From the NCBI RefSeq assembly GCF_932526225.1, contig NC_064043.1:248001-312000 (forward strand): a stretch of 64,000 nucleotides of DNA. The letters are read 5' to 3'. This document shows positions 37,976 through 50,005 of the stretch, piece by piece (the first letter of the stretch is position 1; every line of letters starts with the position of its first letter). A model generated the notes under the pieces. It was not told the DNA's origin, made no database searches, and saw only the letters and a program-made list of their open reading frames with translations. Source of the DNA: Nematostella vectensis. Its lineage: Eukaryota > Cnidaria > Anthozoa > Actiniaria > Edwardsiidae. A program made the position numbers and the translations under genes.

Positions 37976-39975
37976 GGGAGACTTTAAACAAAACAAAAAA
38001 AATGACCACAAACTGTCAATTAACATAGTTTTCAATATAATATTGCATATTATTTAATAAGGTATTCACAGCTTTTAAAAAGTTCAACTGTTTGTTGACA
38101 CTTAAAAGCCTACAATAATCACTGACTCCAGACATGCGCAGTACTATGCTGCTGCCCCTTTAAAGTAAAATACAGCTTTACTTAGTCAGCGTAGACAATA
38201 TTGCGGATTTTGTCAATATTCTAATATGAAGATGTCAATATTCTCCCCCCTTACGTCTTTATTTCTATTTATTTTATGATTTTCACATGATACCAAAACA
38301 GCGTCTTTTTTCTTCGCTAATTTGATGTCATGTACACAATAAAAGAGATGCACCCGTGCGCATGGCGAGTCCCCAAGGGACCCAAGACGCCCAAATAGAC
38401 CTCTATTTTTTGTCATCCACAATCTCGGCGAGCTGTGCGTGGCGTAACCGTATTACAGGCCTGGGATCCTGGTTATTGTCCTCCCCATTAATGCGCGGGT
38501 TGGGATAACCTTGCAAGAGTGTTGTACAGCATATTCGCTCGGAAATATCGGTGCTTGGGGCCTTCGGGTTCTTTACAGCCTTCCGTAAAAGCCTTGTGCT
38601 GCCATACCGATTGGGTAATCCGTATGTTTGGTTTCCGTTTTGTTCTTCAGACCGGGTTCGATCCCAGGCCAATGGGCTTTTTTTTTATTCGTTTTTTTTT
38701 TCCTTTGTGCTGGACCCCCTTAATCCTGATAGGTTTTGCGCAAAAATAATAAAAACGTGAGTTTGCAAAATAAGATTGCTAGATTTATTGATTATATGTA
38801 TTCAATTTGTTCCTAGGAAGTTAACAAAAAACACAAAGCAAAGAGTTTGAGGAAGTAAAGAAGTATGTGAACTTTAATGTTCTATTTGAAGGGGCGCATT
38901 TTGTACAGGGAAGCTAACATAGAATGCTTAACTGGTGGAGAGGGGAGAGGTAACAGTTTATTGAGCATAATGTCAACAATAGCAGGGGGAAGGGAGGGGC
39001 ACTCTCTTCATACAATATTGCAGTTGTTTCCTATTATTAAATAAGTTTGTAAGATATATTTGTTTTTTTAAGCAAGGTCTACTTCTGAGACAAGCAAACT
39101 CAAGTAAGAGCTGTTGAAATAACAGGTGAGTGTAAAAAAAAAACAATTATCTGATTAGAAAACTAATGTAGATTCCTTTGCAGCAAATAAGAACAAACTT
39201 CATTTTGTTTGTTATTTATGGGGAACGAGATGAGCTCTACAAGGCCAAGAAGAAATATGTATTGCTCATCTAAATTATACAAGTAAATAATAATATTAAA
39301 AAAGAATTACTGTAAGTAATTAGAGTGGTTTTCATTAACCCGTGAAACAAAGTGTGATAGTTAAACGGTAATAGTTAGTAAAACACAAAAAAGAACAATA
39401 GAATCAGATCACAACAAATTGTAATACGCTAAAGCGTAGTTCACGGGTTAATGAAGGTTTTGACATTTGAACCTTACATCCACATGAAAGTAATGCCTAA
39501 TATCGAGTGCCCTACAGTAAGTGTTTTGCAGTCAAGTTGTTTTCTGTTAGTAGGTAAAAAATTATTCTAAATAATAGTAATCATAGCTATGGTCACCACT
39601 TACACATATAGCACTTGTAATGAAAAGAAAAAAAAAATATATATATGCAGTCAAACAACAGAATTGCATGATAACCTTGAATATATTAAATAAAGGACTG
39701 CGAAAAAATCATCTTTTGTACTAGTTGCTTGAATTGACCCTTGGCTATTTTTAGCTGAATTCCCCTTCCCCTCTAAAAAAGAAAATAATAATAATAATAG
39801 AACAAAACTAAAAAGAAAACAAACACAACAGAGACCCCCACCAACAATTTTGATTTTTTTTACTTTCCTTTTAAAGGGGAGTGTCATGTTTAAGAGATTT
39901 GCAATAGCTCTAGAGCCCTGACACAATGAACTTCAGTGAAATTCTAATACTGACTTATGAGCTTTTAGTACATGT
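37976..39975 (+). repeat. Satellite unit 20 (2000 bp; unit 13-like then unit 21-like)
   Basis: Matches unit 13 up to about 39.64 kb. It then switches to the haplotype of units 21 and 23 (AAAAAATCATC, CCCCTTCCCC, CTTTTAGTACATG). MITE at 39335-39451. Confidence 0.95.
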
Positions 39976-41984
39976 GGGAGACTTTAAACAAAACAAAAAA
40001 ATGACCACAAACTGTCAATTAACATAGTTTTCAATATAATATTGCATATTATTTAATAAGGTATTGACAGCTTTTAAAAAGTTCAACTGTTTGTTGTCAC
40101 TTAAAAGCCTACAATAATCACTGACTCCAGACATGCGCAGTACTATGTTGCTGCCCCTTTAAAGTAAAATACAGCTTTACTTAGTCAGCGTAGACAAAAT
40201 TGCGGATTTTGTCAATATTCTAATATGAAGATGTCAATATTCTCCCCCCTTACGTCTTTATTTCTATTTATTTTATGCTTTTCACATGATACCAAAACAG
40301 CGTCTTTTTTCTTCGCTAATTTGATGTCATGTACACAATAAAAGAGATGCGCCCGTGCGCATGGCGAGTCCCCAAGGGACCCAAGACGCCCAAATAGACC
40401 TCTATTTTTGTCATCCACAATCTCGGCGAGCTGTGCGTGGCGTAACCGTATTACAGGCCTGGGATCCTGGTTTTTGTCCTCCCCATTAATGCGCGGGTTG
40501 GGATAACCTTGCAAGAGTGTTGTACAGCATATTCGCTCAAAAATATCGGTGCTTGGGGCCTTCGGGTTCTTTACAGCCTTCCGTAAAAGTCTTGTGCTGC
40601 CATACCGATTGGGTAATCCGTATGTATGGTTTCCGTTTTGTTCTTCAGACCGGGTTCGATCCCAGGCCAATGGGCTTTTTTTTTAGTTCGTTTTTTTTCT
40701 TTGTGCTGGACCCCCTTAATCCTGATAGGTTTTGCACAAAAATAATAAAAAAAAGTGAGTTTGCAAAATAAGCTTGCTAGATTTATTGATTATATGTATT
40801 CAATTTGTTCCTAGGAATTTAACAAAAAACACACAGCAAAGAGTTTGAGGAAGTAAACAAGTATGTAAACTTTAATGTTCTATTTGAAGGGGCGCATTTT
40901 GTACAGGGAAGCATACGTAGAATGCTTAACTGGTGGAGAGGGGAGAAGTAACAGTTTATTGAGCATAATGTCAACAATAGCAGGGGGAAGGGAGGGGCAC
41001 TCTCTTCATACAATATTGCAGTTGTTACCTATTATTAAATAAGTTTGTAAGATATATTTGTTTATTAAGCAAGGTCTATTTCTGAGACAAGCAAACTCAA
41101 GTAAGAGCTGTTGAAATAACAGGTGAGTGTTAAAAAAAAACAATTATCTGATTAGAAAACTAATGTAGATTCCTTTGCACCAAATAAGAACAAACTTCAT
41201 TTTGTTTGTTATTTATGAGGAACGAGATGAGCTCTACAAAGCCATAAAGAAATATGAATTGCTCATCTAAATTATACAAGTAAATAATAATATTAAAAAA
41301 GAACTACTGTAAGTATCTAGAGTGGTTTTCATTAACCCGTGAAACAAAGTGTGATAGTTAAACGGTAATAGTTAGTAAAACACAAAAAAGTACAATAGAA
41401 TCAGATCACCACAAAGTGTAATACGCTAAAGCGTAGTTCACGGGTTAATGAAGGTTTTGACATTTCAACCTTACATCCACATGAATGTAATGCCTAATAT
41501 CGAGTGCCCTACAGTAAGTGTTTTGCAGTCAAGTTGTTTTCTGTTAGTAGGTAAAAAAATATTCTAAATAATAGTAATCATAGCTATGGTCACCACTTAC
41601 ACATATAGAACTTGTAATGAAAAGAAAGAAAAAAAAAATATATATATATATATATGCAGTCAAACAACAGAATTGCATGATAACCTTGAATATATTGAAT
41701 AAAGGACTGCAAAAAAATCATCTTTTGTACTAGTTGCTTGAATTGACCCTTGGCTATTTTTAGCTGAATTCCCCTTCCCCTCTAAAAAAGAAAATAATAA
41801 TAATAATAGAACAAAACTAAAAAGAAAACAAACACAACAGAGACCCCCACCAACAATTTTGATTTTTTTTACTTTCCTTTAAAAGGGGAGTGTCATGTTT
41901 AAGAGATTTGCAATAGCTCTAGAGCCCTGACACAATGAACTTCAGTGAAATTCTAATACTGACTTATGAGCTTTTAGTACATGT
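39976..41984 (+). repeat. Satellite unit 21 (2009 bp)
   Basis: The 5' half is nearly the same as in units 22 and 24, with TGTTGTCAC, GGTTTTTGTCC and CGCTCAAAAATATC in the core and T5. MITE at 41332-41448. Confidence 0.95.
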
Positions 41985-44900
41985 GGGAGACTTTAAACAA
42001 AACAAAAAAATGACCACAAACTGTCAATTAACATAGTTTTCAATATAATATTGCATATTTTTTAATAAGGTATTGACAGCTTTTAAAAATTTCAACTGTT
42101 TGTTGTCACTTAAAAGCCTACAATAATCACTGACTCCAGACATGCGCAGTACTATGTTGCTGCCCCTTTAAAGTAAAATACAGCTTTACTTAGTCAGCGT
42201 AGACAAAATTGCGGATTTTGTCAATATTCTAATATGAAGATGTCAATATTCTCCCCCCTTACGTCTTTATTTCTATTTATTTTATGCTTTTCACATGATA
42301 CCAAAACAGCGTCTTTTTTCTTCGCTAATTTGATGTCATGTACACAATAAAAGAGATGCGCCCGTGCGCATGGCGAGTCCCCAAGGGACCCAAGACGCCC
42401 AAATAGACCTCTATTTTTGTCATCCACAATCTCGGCGAGCTGTGCGTGGCGTAACCGTATTACAGGCCTGGGATCCTGGTTTTTGTCCTCCCCATTAATG
42501 CGCGGGTTGGGATAACCTTGCAAGAGTGTTGTACAGCATATTCGCTCAAAAATATCGGTGCTTGGGGCCTTCGGGTTCTTTACAGCCTTCCGTAAAAGTC
42601 TTGTGCTGCCATACCGATTGGGTAATCCGTATGTATGGTTTCCGTTTTGTTCTTCAGACCGGGTTCGATCCCAGGCCAATGGGCTTTTTTTTTAGTTCGT
42701 TTTTTTTCTTTGTGCTGGACCCCCTTAATCCTGATAGGTTTTGCACAAAAATAATAAAAAAAGTGAGTTTGCAAAATAAGCTTGCTAGATTTATTGATTA
42801 TATGTATTCAATTTGTTCCTAGGAATTTAACAAAAAACACACAGCAAAGAGTTTGAGGAAGTAAACAAGTATGTGAACTTTAATGTTCTATTTGAAGGGG
42901 TGCATTTTGTAAAGGGAAGCATACATAGAATGCTTAACTGGTGGAGAGGGAAGAGGTAACAGTTTATTGAGCATAATGTCAACAATAGCAGGGGGAAGGG
43001 AGGGGCACTCTCTTCATACAATATTGCAGTTGTTACCTATTATTAAATAAGTTTGTAAGATATATTTGTTTATTAAGCAAGGTCTATTTCTGAGACAAGC
43101 AAACTCAAGTAAGAGCTGTTGAAATAACAGGTGAGTGTTAAAAAAAAAACAATTATCTGATTAGAAAACTAATGTAGATTCCTTTGCACCAAATAAGAAC
43201 AAACTTCATTTTGTTTGTTATTTATGAGGAACGAGATGAGCTCTACAAAGCCATAAAGAAATATGTATTGCTCATCTAAATTATACAAGTAAATAATAAT
43301 ATTAAAAAAGAACTACTGTAAGTATCTAGAGTGGTTTTCATTAACCCGTGAAACAAAGTGTGATAGTTAAACGGTAATAGTTAGTAAAACACAAAAAAGT
43401 ACAATAGAATCAGATCACCACAAAGTGTAATACGCTAAAGCGTAGTTCACGGGTTAATGAAGGTTTTGACATTTAAACCTTACATCCACATGAATGTAAT
43501 GCCTAATATCGAGTGCCCAACAGTAAGTGTTTTGCAGTCAAGTTGTTTTCTGTTAGTAGGTAAAAAAATATTCTAAATAATAGTAATCATAGCTATGGTC
43601 ACCACTTACACATATAGAACTTGTAATGAAAAGAAAGAAAGAAAATATATATATATGCAGTCAAACAACAGAATTGCATGATAACCTTGAATATATTAAA
43701 TAAAGGACTGCAAAAAACATCTTTTGTACTAGTTGCTTGAATTGACCCTTGGCTATTTTTAGCTGAATTCCCCTCCCCCTCTAAAAAAGAAAATAATAAT
43801 AATAATAGAACAAAACTAAAAAGAAAACAAACACAACAGAGACCCCCACCAACAATTTTGATTTTTTTTACTTTCCTTTAAAAGGGGAGTGTCATGGTTA
43901 AGAGATTTGCAATAGCTCTAGAGCCCTGACACAATGAACTTCAGTGAAATTCTAATACTGACTTATGAGCTTTTGGTACATGTGGGAGACTTTAAACAAA
44001 ACAAAAAAAATGACCACAAACTGTCAATTAACATAGTTTTCAATATAATATTGCATATTATTTAATAAGGTATTCACAGCTTTTAAAAAGTTCAACTGTT
44101 TGTAGACACTTTAAAGCCTACAAGAATCACTGACTCCAGACATGCGCAGTACTATGTTGCTGGCCCTTTAAAGTAAAATACAGCTTTACTTAGTCAGCGT
44201 AGACAAAATTGCGGATTTTGTCAATATTCTAATATGAAGATGTCAATATTCTCCCCCCTTACGTCTTTATTTCTATTTATTTTATGATTTTCACATGATA
44301 CCAAAACAGCGTCTTTTTTCTTCGCTAATTTGATGTCATGTACACAATAAAAGAGATGCGCCCGTGCGCATGGCGAGTCCCCAAGGGACCCAAGACGCCC
44401 AAATAGACCTCTATTTTTTGTCATCCACAATCTCGGCGAGCTGTGCGTGGCGTAACCGTATTACAGGCCTGGGAGCCTGGTTATTGTCCTCCCCATTAAT
44501 GCGCGGGTTGGGATAACCTTGCAAGAGTGTTGTACAGCATATTCGCTCGGAAATATCGGTGCTTGGGGCCTTCGGGTTCTTTACAGCCTTCCGTAAAAGC
44601 CTTGTGCTGCCATACCGATTGGGTAATCCGTATGTATGGTTTCCGTTTTGTTCTTAAGACCGGGTTCGATCCCAGGCCAATGGGCTTTTTTTTTTATTCG
44701 TTTTTTTTTCTTCGTGCTGGACCCCCTTAAACCTGATAGGTTTTGCGCAAAAATAATAAAAAAAAAGTGAGTTTGCAAAATAAGCTTGCTAGATTTATTG
44801 ATTATATGTATTCAATTTGTTCCTAGGAAGTTAACAAAAAACACAAAGCAAAGAGTTTGAGGAAGTAAACAAGTATGTGAACTTTAATGTTCTATTTGAA

Positions 44901-45565
44901 GGGGCGCATTTTGTACAGGGAAGCATACGTAGAATGCTTAACTGGTGGAGAGGGGAGAAGTAACAGTTTATTGAGCATAATGTCAACAATAGCAGGGGGA
45001 AGGGAGGGGCACTCTCTTCATACAATATTGCAGTTGTTACCTATTATTAAATTAAGTTTGTAAGATATATTTGTTTATTAAGCAAGGTCTATTTCTGAGA
45101 CAAGCAAACTCAAGTAAGAGCTGTTGAAATAACAGGTGAGTGTTAAAAAAAAACAATTATCTGATTAGAAAACTAATGTAGATTCCTTTGCACCAAATAA
45201 GAACAAACTTCATTTTGTTTGTTATTTATGAGGAACGAGATGAGCTCTACAAAGCCATAAAGAAATATGTATTGCTCATCTAAATTATACAAGTAAATAA
45301 TAATATTAAAAAAGAATTACTGTAAGTAATTAGAGTGGTTTTCATTAACCCGTGAAACAAAGTGTGATAGTTAAACGGTAATAGTTAGTAAAACACAAAA
45401 AAGAACAATAGAATCAGATCACAACAAATTGTAATACGCTAAAGCGTAGTTCACGGGTTAATGAAGGTTTTGACATTTCAACCTTACATCCACATGAAAG
45501 TAATGCCTAATATCGAGTGCCCTACAGTAAGTGTTTTGCAGTCAAGTTGTTTTCTGTTAGTAGGT
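41655..45565 (+). repeat. Two-unit duplication, copy 1
   Basis: Recurs at an offset of 4,016 bp (MITE pairs 43341/47357 and 45345/49361). Only two base differences were noticed by eye. The left end lies just after the (TA)n tract of unit 21 and the right end at the A-rich stretch before that tract in unit 23. Confidence 0.9.
41985..43983 (+). repeat. Satellite unit 22 (1999 bp; partner of unit 24)
   Basis: First unit of the two-unit block repeated 4,016 bp downstream. Shares GCATATTTTTTAATAAGG and TTTTAAAAATTTC with unit 24. MITE at 43341-43457. Confidence 0.95.
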
Positions 45566-46000
45566 AAAAAAATATTCTAAATAATAGTAATCATAGCTAT
45601 GGTCACCACTTACACATATAGAACTTGTAATGAAAAGAAAGAAAAAAATATATATATATATATATATATATGCAGTCAAACAACAGAATTGCATGATAAC
45701 CTTGAATATATTGAATAAAGGACTGCAAAAAAATCATCTTTTGTACTAGTTGCTTGAATTGACCCTTGGCTATTTTTAGCTGAATTCCCCTTCCCCTCTA
45801 AAAAAGAAAATAATAATAATAATAGAACAAAACTAAAAAGAAAACAAACACAACAGAGACCCCCACCAACAATTTTGATTTTTTTTACTTTCCTTTAAAA
45901 GGGGAGTGTCATGTTTAAGAGATTTGCAATAGCTCTAGAGCCCTGACACAATGAACTTCAGTGAAATTCTAATACTGACTTATGAGCTTTTAGTACATGT
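43984..46000 (+). repeat. Satellite unit 23 (2017 bp; partner of unit 25)
   Basis: Second unit of the repeated dimer. Shares with unit 25 GTTGCTGGCCC, CTGGGAGCCTGG (BamHI site lost) and TTCTTAAGACC. MITE at 45345-45461. Confidence 0.95.
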
Positions 46001-49000
46001 GGGAGACTTTAAACAAAACAAAAAAATGACCACAAACTGTCAATTAACATAGTTTTCAATATAATATTGCATATTTTTTAATAAGGTATTGACAGCTTTT
46101 AAAAATTTCAACTGTTTGTTGTCACTTAAAAGCCTACAATAATCACTGACTCCAGACATGCGCAGTACTATGTTGCTGCCCCTTTAAAGTAAAATACAGC
46201 TTTACTTAGTCAGCGTAGACAAAATTGCGGATTTTGTCAATATTCTAATATGAATATGTCAATATTCTCCCCCCTTACGTCTTTATTTCTATTTATTTTA
46301 TGCTTTTCACATGATACCAAAACAGCGTCTTTTTTCTTCGCTAATTTGATGTCATGTACACAATAAAAGAGATGCGCCCGTGCGCATGGCGAGTCCCCAA
46401 GGGACCCAAGACGCCCAAATAGACCTCTATTTTTGTCATCCACAATCTCGGCGAGCTGTGCGTGGCGTAACCGTATTACAGGCCTGGGATCCTGGTTTTT
46501 GTCCTCCCCATTAATGCGCGGGTTGGGATAACCTTGCAAGAGTGTTGTACAGCATATTCGCTCAAAAATATCGGTGCTTGGGGCCTTCGGGTTCTTTACA
46601 GCCTTCCGTAAAAGTCTTGTGCTGCCATACCGATTGGGTAATCCGTATGTATGGTTTCCGTTTTGTTCTTCAGACCGGGTTCGATCCCAGGCCAATGGGC
46701 TTTTTTTTTAGTTCGTTTTTTTTCTTTGTGCTGGACCCCCTTAATCCTGATAGGTTTTGCACAAAAATAATAAAAAAAGTGAGTTTGCAAAATAAGCTTG
46801 CTAGATTTATTGATTATATGTATTCAATTTGTTCCTAGGAATTTAACAAAAAACACACAGCAAAGAGTTTGAGGAAGTAAACAAGTATGTGAACTTTAAT
46901 GTTCTATTTGAAGGGGTGCATTTTGTAAAGGGAAGCATACATAGAATGCTTAACTGGTGGAGAGGGAAGAGGTAACAGTTTATTGAGCATAATGTCAACA
47001 ATAGCAGGGGGAAGGGAGGGGCACTCTCTTCATACAATATTGCAGTTGTTACCTATTATTAAATAAGTTTGTAAGATATATTTGTTTATTAAGCAAGGTC
47101 TATTTCTGAGACAAGCAAACTCAAGTAAGAGCTGTTGAAATAACAGGTGAGTGTTAAAAAAAAAACAATTATCTGATTAGAAAACTAATGTAGATTCCTT
47201 TGCACCAAATAAGAACAAACTTCATTTTGTTTGTTATTTATGAGGAACGAGATGAGCTCTACAAAGCCATAAAGAAATATGTATTGCTCATCTAAATTAT
47301 ACAAGTAAATAATAATATTAAAAAAGAACTACTGTAAGTATCTAGAGTGGTTTTCATTAACCCGTGAAACAAAGTGTGATAGTTAAACGGTAATAGTTAG
47401 TAAAACACAAAAAAGTACAATAGAATCAGATCACCACAAAGTGTAATACGCTAAAGCGTAGTTCACGGGTTAATGAAGGTTTTGACATTTAAACCTTACA
47501 TCCACATGAATGTAATGCCTAATATCGAGTGCCCAACAGTAAGTGTTTTGCAGTCAAGTTGTTTTCTGTTAGTAGGTAAAAAAATATTCTAAATAATAGT
47601 AATCATAGCTATGGTCACCACTTACACATATAGAACTTGTAATGAAAAGAAAGAAAGAAAATATATATATATGCAGTCAAACAACAGAATTGCATGATAA
47701 CCTTGAATATATTAAATAAAGGACTGCAAAAAACATCTTTTGTACTAGTTGCTTGAATTGACCCTTGGCTATTTTTAGCTGAATTCCCCTCCCCCTCTAA
47801 AAAAGAAAATAATAATAATAATAGAACAAAACTAAAAAGAAAACAAACACAACAGAGACCCCCACCAACAATTTTGATTTTTTTTACTTTCCTTTAAAAG
47901 GGGAGTGTCATGGTTAAGAGATTTGCAATAGCTCTAGAGCCCTGACACAATGAACTTCAGTGAAATTCTAATACTGACTTATGAGCTTTTGGTACATGTG
48001 GGAGACTTTAAACAAAACAAAAAAAATGACCACAAACTGTCAATTAACATAGTTTTCAATATAATATTGCATATTATTTAATAAGGTATTCACAGCTTTT
48101 AAAAAGTTCAACTGTTTGTAGACACTTTAAAGCCTACAAGAATCACTGACTCCAGACATGCGCAGTACTATGTTGCTGGCCCTTTAAAGTAAAATACAGC
48201 TTTACTTAGTCAGCGTAGACAAAATTGCGGATTTTGTCAATATTCTAATATGAAGATGTCAATATTCTCCCCCCTTACGTCTTTATTTCTATTTATTTTA
48301 TGATTTTCACATGATACCAAAACAGCGTCTTTTTTCTTCGCTAATTTGATGTCATGTACACAATAAAAGAGATGCGCCCGTGCGCATGGCGAATCCCCAA
48401 GGGACCCAAGACGCCCAAATAGACCTCTATTTTTTGTCATCCACAATCTCGGCGAGCTGTGCGTGGCGTAACCGTATTACAGGCCTGGGAGCCTGGTTAT
48501 TGTCCTCCCCATTAATGCGCGGGTTGGGATAACCTTGCAAGAGTGTTGTACAGCATATTCGCTCGGAAATATCGGTGCTTGGGGCCTTCGGGTTCTTTAC
48601 AGCCTTCCGTAAAAGCCTTGTGCTGCCATACCGATTGGGTAATCCGTATGTATGGTTTCCGTTTTGTTCTTAAGACCGGGTTCGATCCCAGGCCAATGGG
48701 CTTTTTTTTTTATTCGTTTTTTTTTCTTCGTGCTGGACCCCCTTAAACCTGATAGGTTTTGCGCAAAAATAATAAAAAAAAAGTGAGTTTGCAAAATAAG
48801 CTTGCTAGATTTATTGATTATATGTATTCAATTTGTTCCTAGGAAGTTAACAAAAAACACAAAGCAAAGAGTTTGAGGAAGTAAACAAGTATGTGAACTT
48901 TAATGTTCTATTTGAAGGGGCGCATTTTGTACAGGGAAGCATACGTAGAATGCTTAACTGGTGGAGAGGGGAGAAGTAACAGTTTATTGAGCATAATGTC

Positions 49001-49581
49001 AACAATAGCAGGGGGAAGGGAGGGGCACTCTCTTCATACAATATTGCAGTTGTTACCTATTATTAAATTAAGTTTGTAAGATATATTTGTTTATTAAGCA
49101 AGGTCTATTTCTGAGACAAGCAAACTCAAGTAAGAGCTGTTGAAATAACAGGTGAGTGTTAAAAAAAAACAATTATCTGATTAGAAAACTAATGTAGATT
49201 CCTTTGCACCAAATAAGAACAAACTTCATTTTGTTTGTTATTTATGAGGAACGAGATGAGCTCTACAAAGCCATAAAGAAATATGTATTGCTCATCTAAA
49301 TTATACAAGTAAATAATAATATTAAAAAAGAATTACTGTAAGTAATTAGAGTGGTTTTCATTAACCCGTGAAACAAAGTGTGATAGTTAAACGGTAATAG
49401 TTAGTAAAACACAAAAAAGAACAATAGAATCAGATCACAACAAATTGTAATACGCTAAAGCGTAGTTCACGGGTTAATGAAGGTTTTGACATTTCAACCT
49501 TACATCCACATGAAAGTAATGCCTAATATCGAGTGCCCTACAGTAAGTGTTTTGCAGTCAAGTTGTTTTCTGTTAGTAGGT
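45671..49581 (+). repeat. Two-unit duplication, copy 2
   Basis: Copy of 41655-45565. Adjacent placement means that units 21 to 25 form a local higher-order repeat of period two. Confidence 0.9.
46001..47999 (+). repeat. Satellite unit 24 (1999 bp; copy of unit 22)
   Basis: The only difference from unit 22 I noticed is ATATGAATATGTC (ATATGAAGATGTC in unit 22). MITE at 47357-47473. Confidence 0.95.
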
Positions 49582-50005
49582 AAAAAATTATTCTAAATAA
49601 TAGTAATCATAGCTATGGTCACCACTTACACATATAGCACTTGTAATTAAAAGAAAGAAAAAATCTATATATGCAGTCAAACAACAGAATTGCATGATAA
49701 CCTTGAATATATTGAATAAAGGACTGCAAAAAAACATCTTTTGTACTAGTTGCTTGAATTGACCCTTGGCTATTTTTAGCTGAATTCCCCTCCCCCTCTA
49801 AAAAAGAAAATAATAATAATAATAATAGAACAAAACTAAAAAGAAAACAAACACAGCAGAAACCCCCACCAACAATTTTGATTTTTTTTTTACTTTCCTT
49901 CAAAGGGGGAGTGTCATGTTTAAGAGATTTGCAATAGCTCTAGAGCCCTGACACAATGAACTTCAGTGAAATTCTAAGACTGACTTATGAGCTTTTAGTA
50001 CATGT
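48000..50005 (+). repeat. Satellite unit 25 (2006 bp; copy of unit 23 up to ~49.58 kb)
   Basis: Differs from unit 23 by GGCGAATCCCC in the core, then diverges from AAAAAATTATTC onward. Has an extra AAT in the microsatellite. MITE at 49361-49477. Confidence 0.95.

Larger units (their letters stand above)
31219..39639 (+). repeat. Higher-order duplication, copy 2 (units 16 3' half to 20)
   Basis: Second copy of the block described at 17230-25650. Both ends fall inside units rather than at unit borders, as expected for crossing over between misaligned repeats. Beyond the right end, unit 20 turns into a unit 21/23-like haplotype. Confidence 0.9.
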
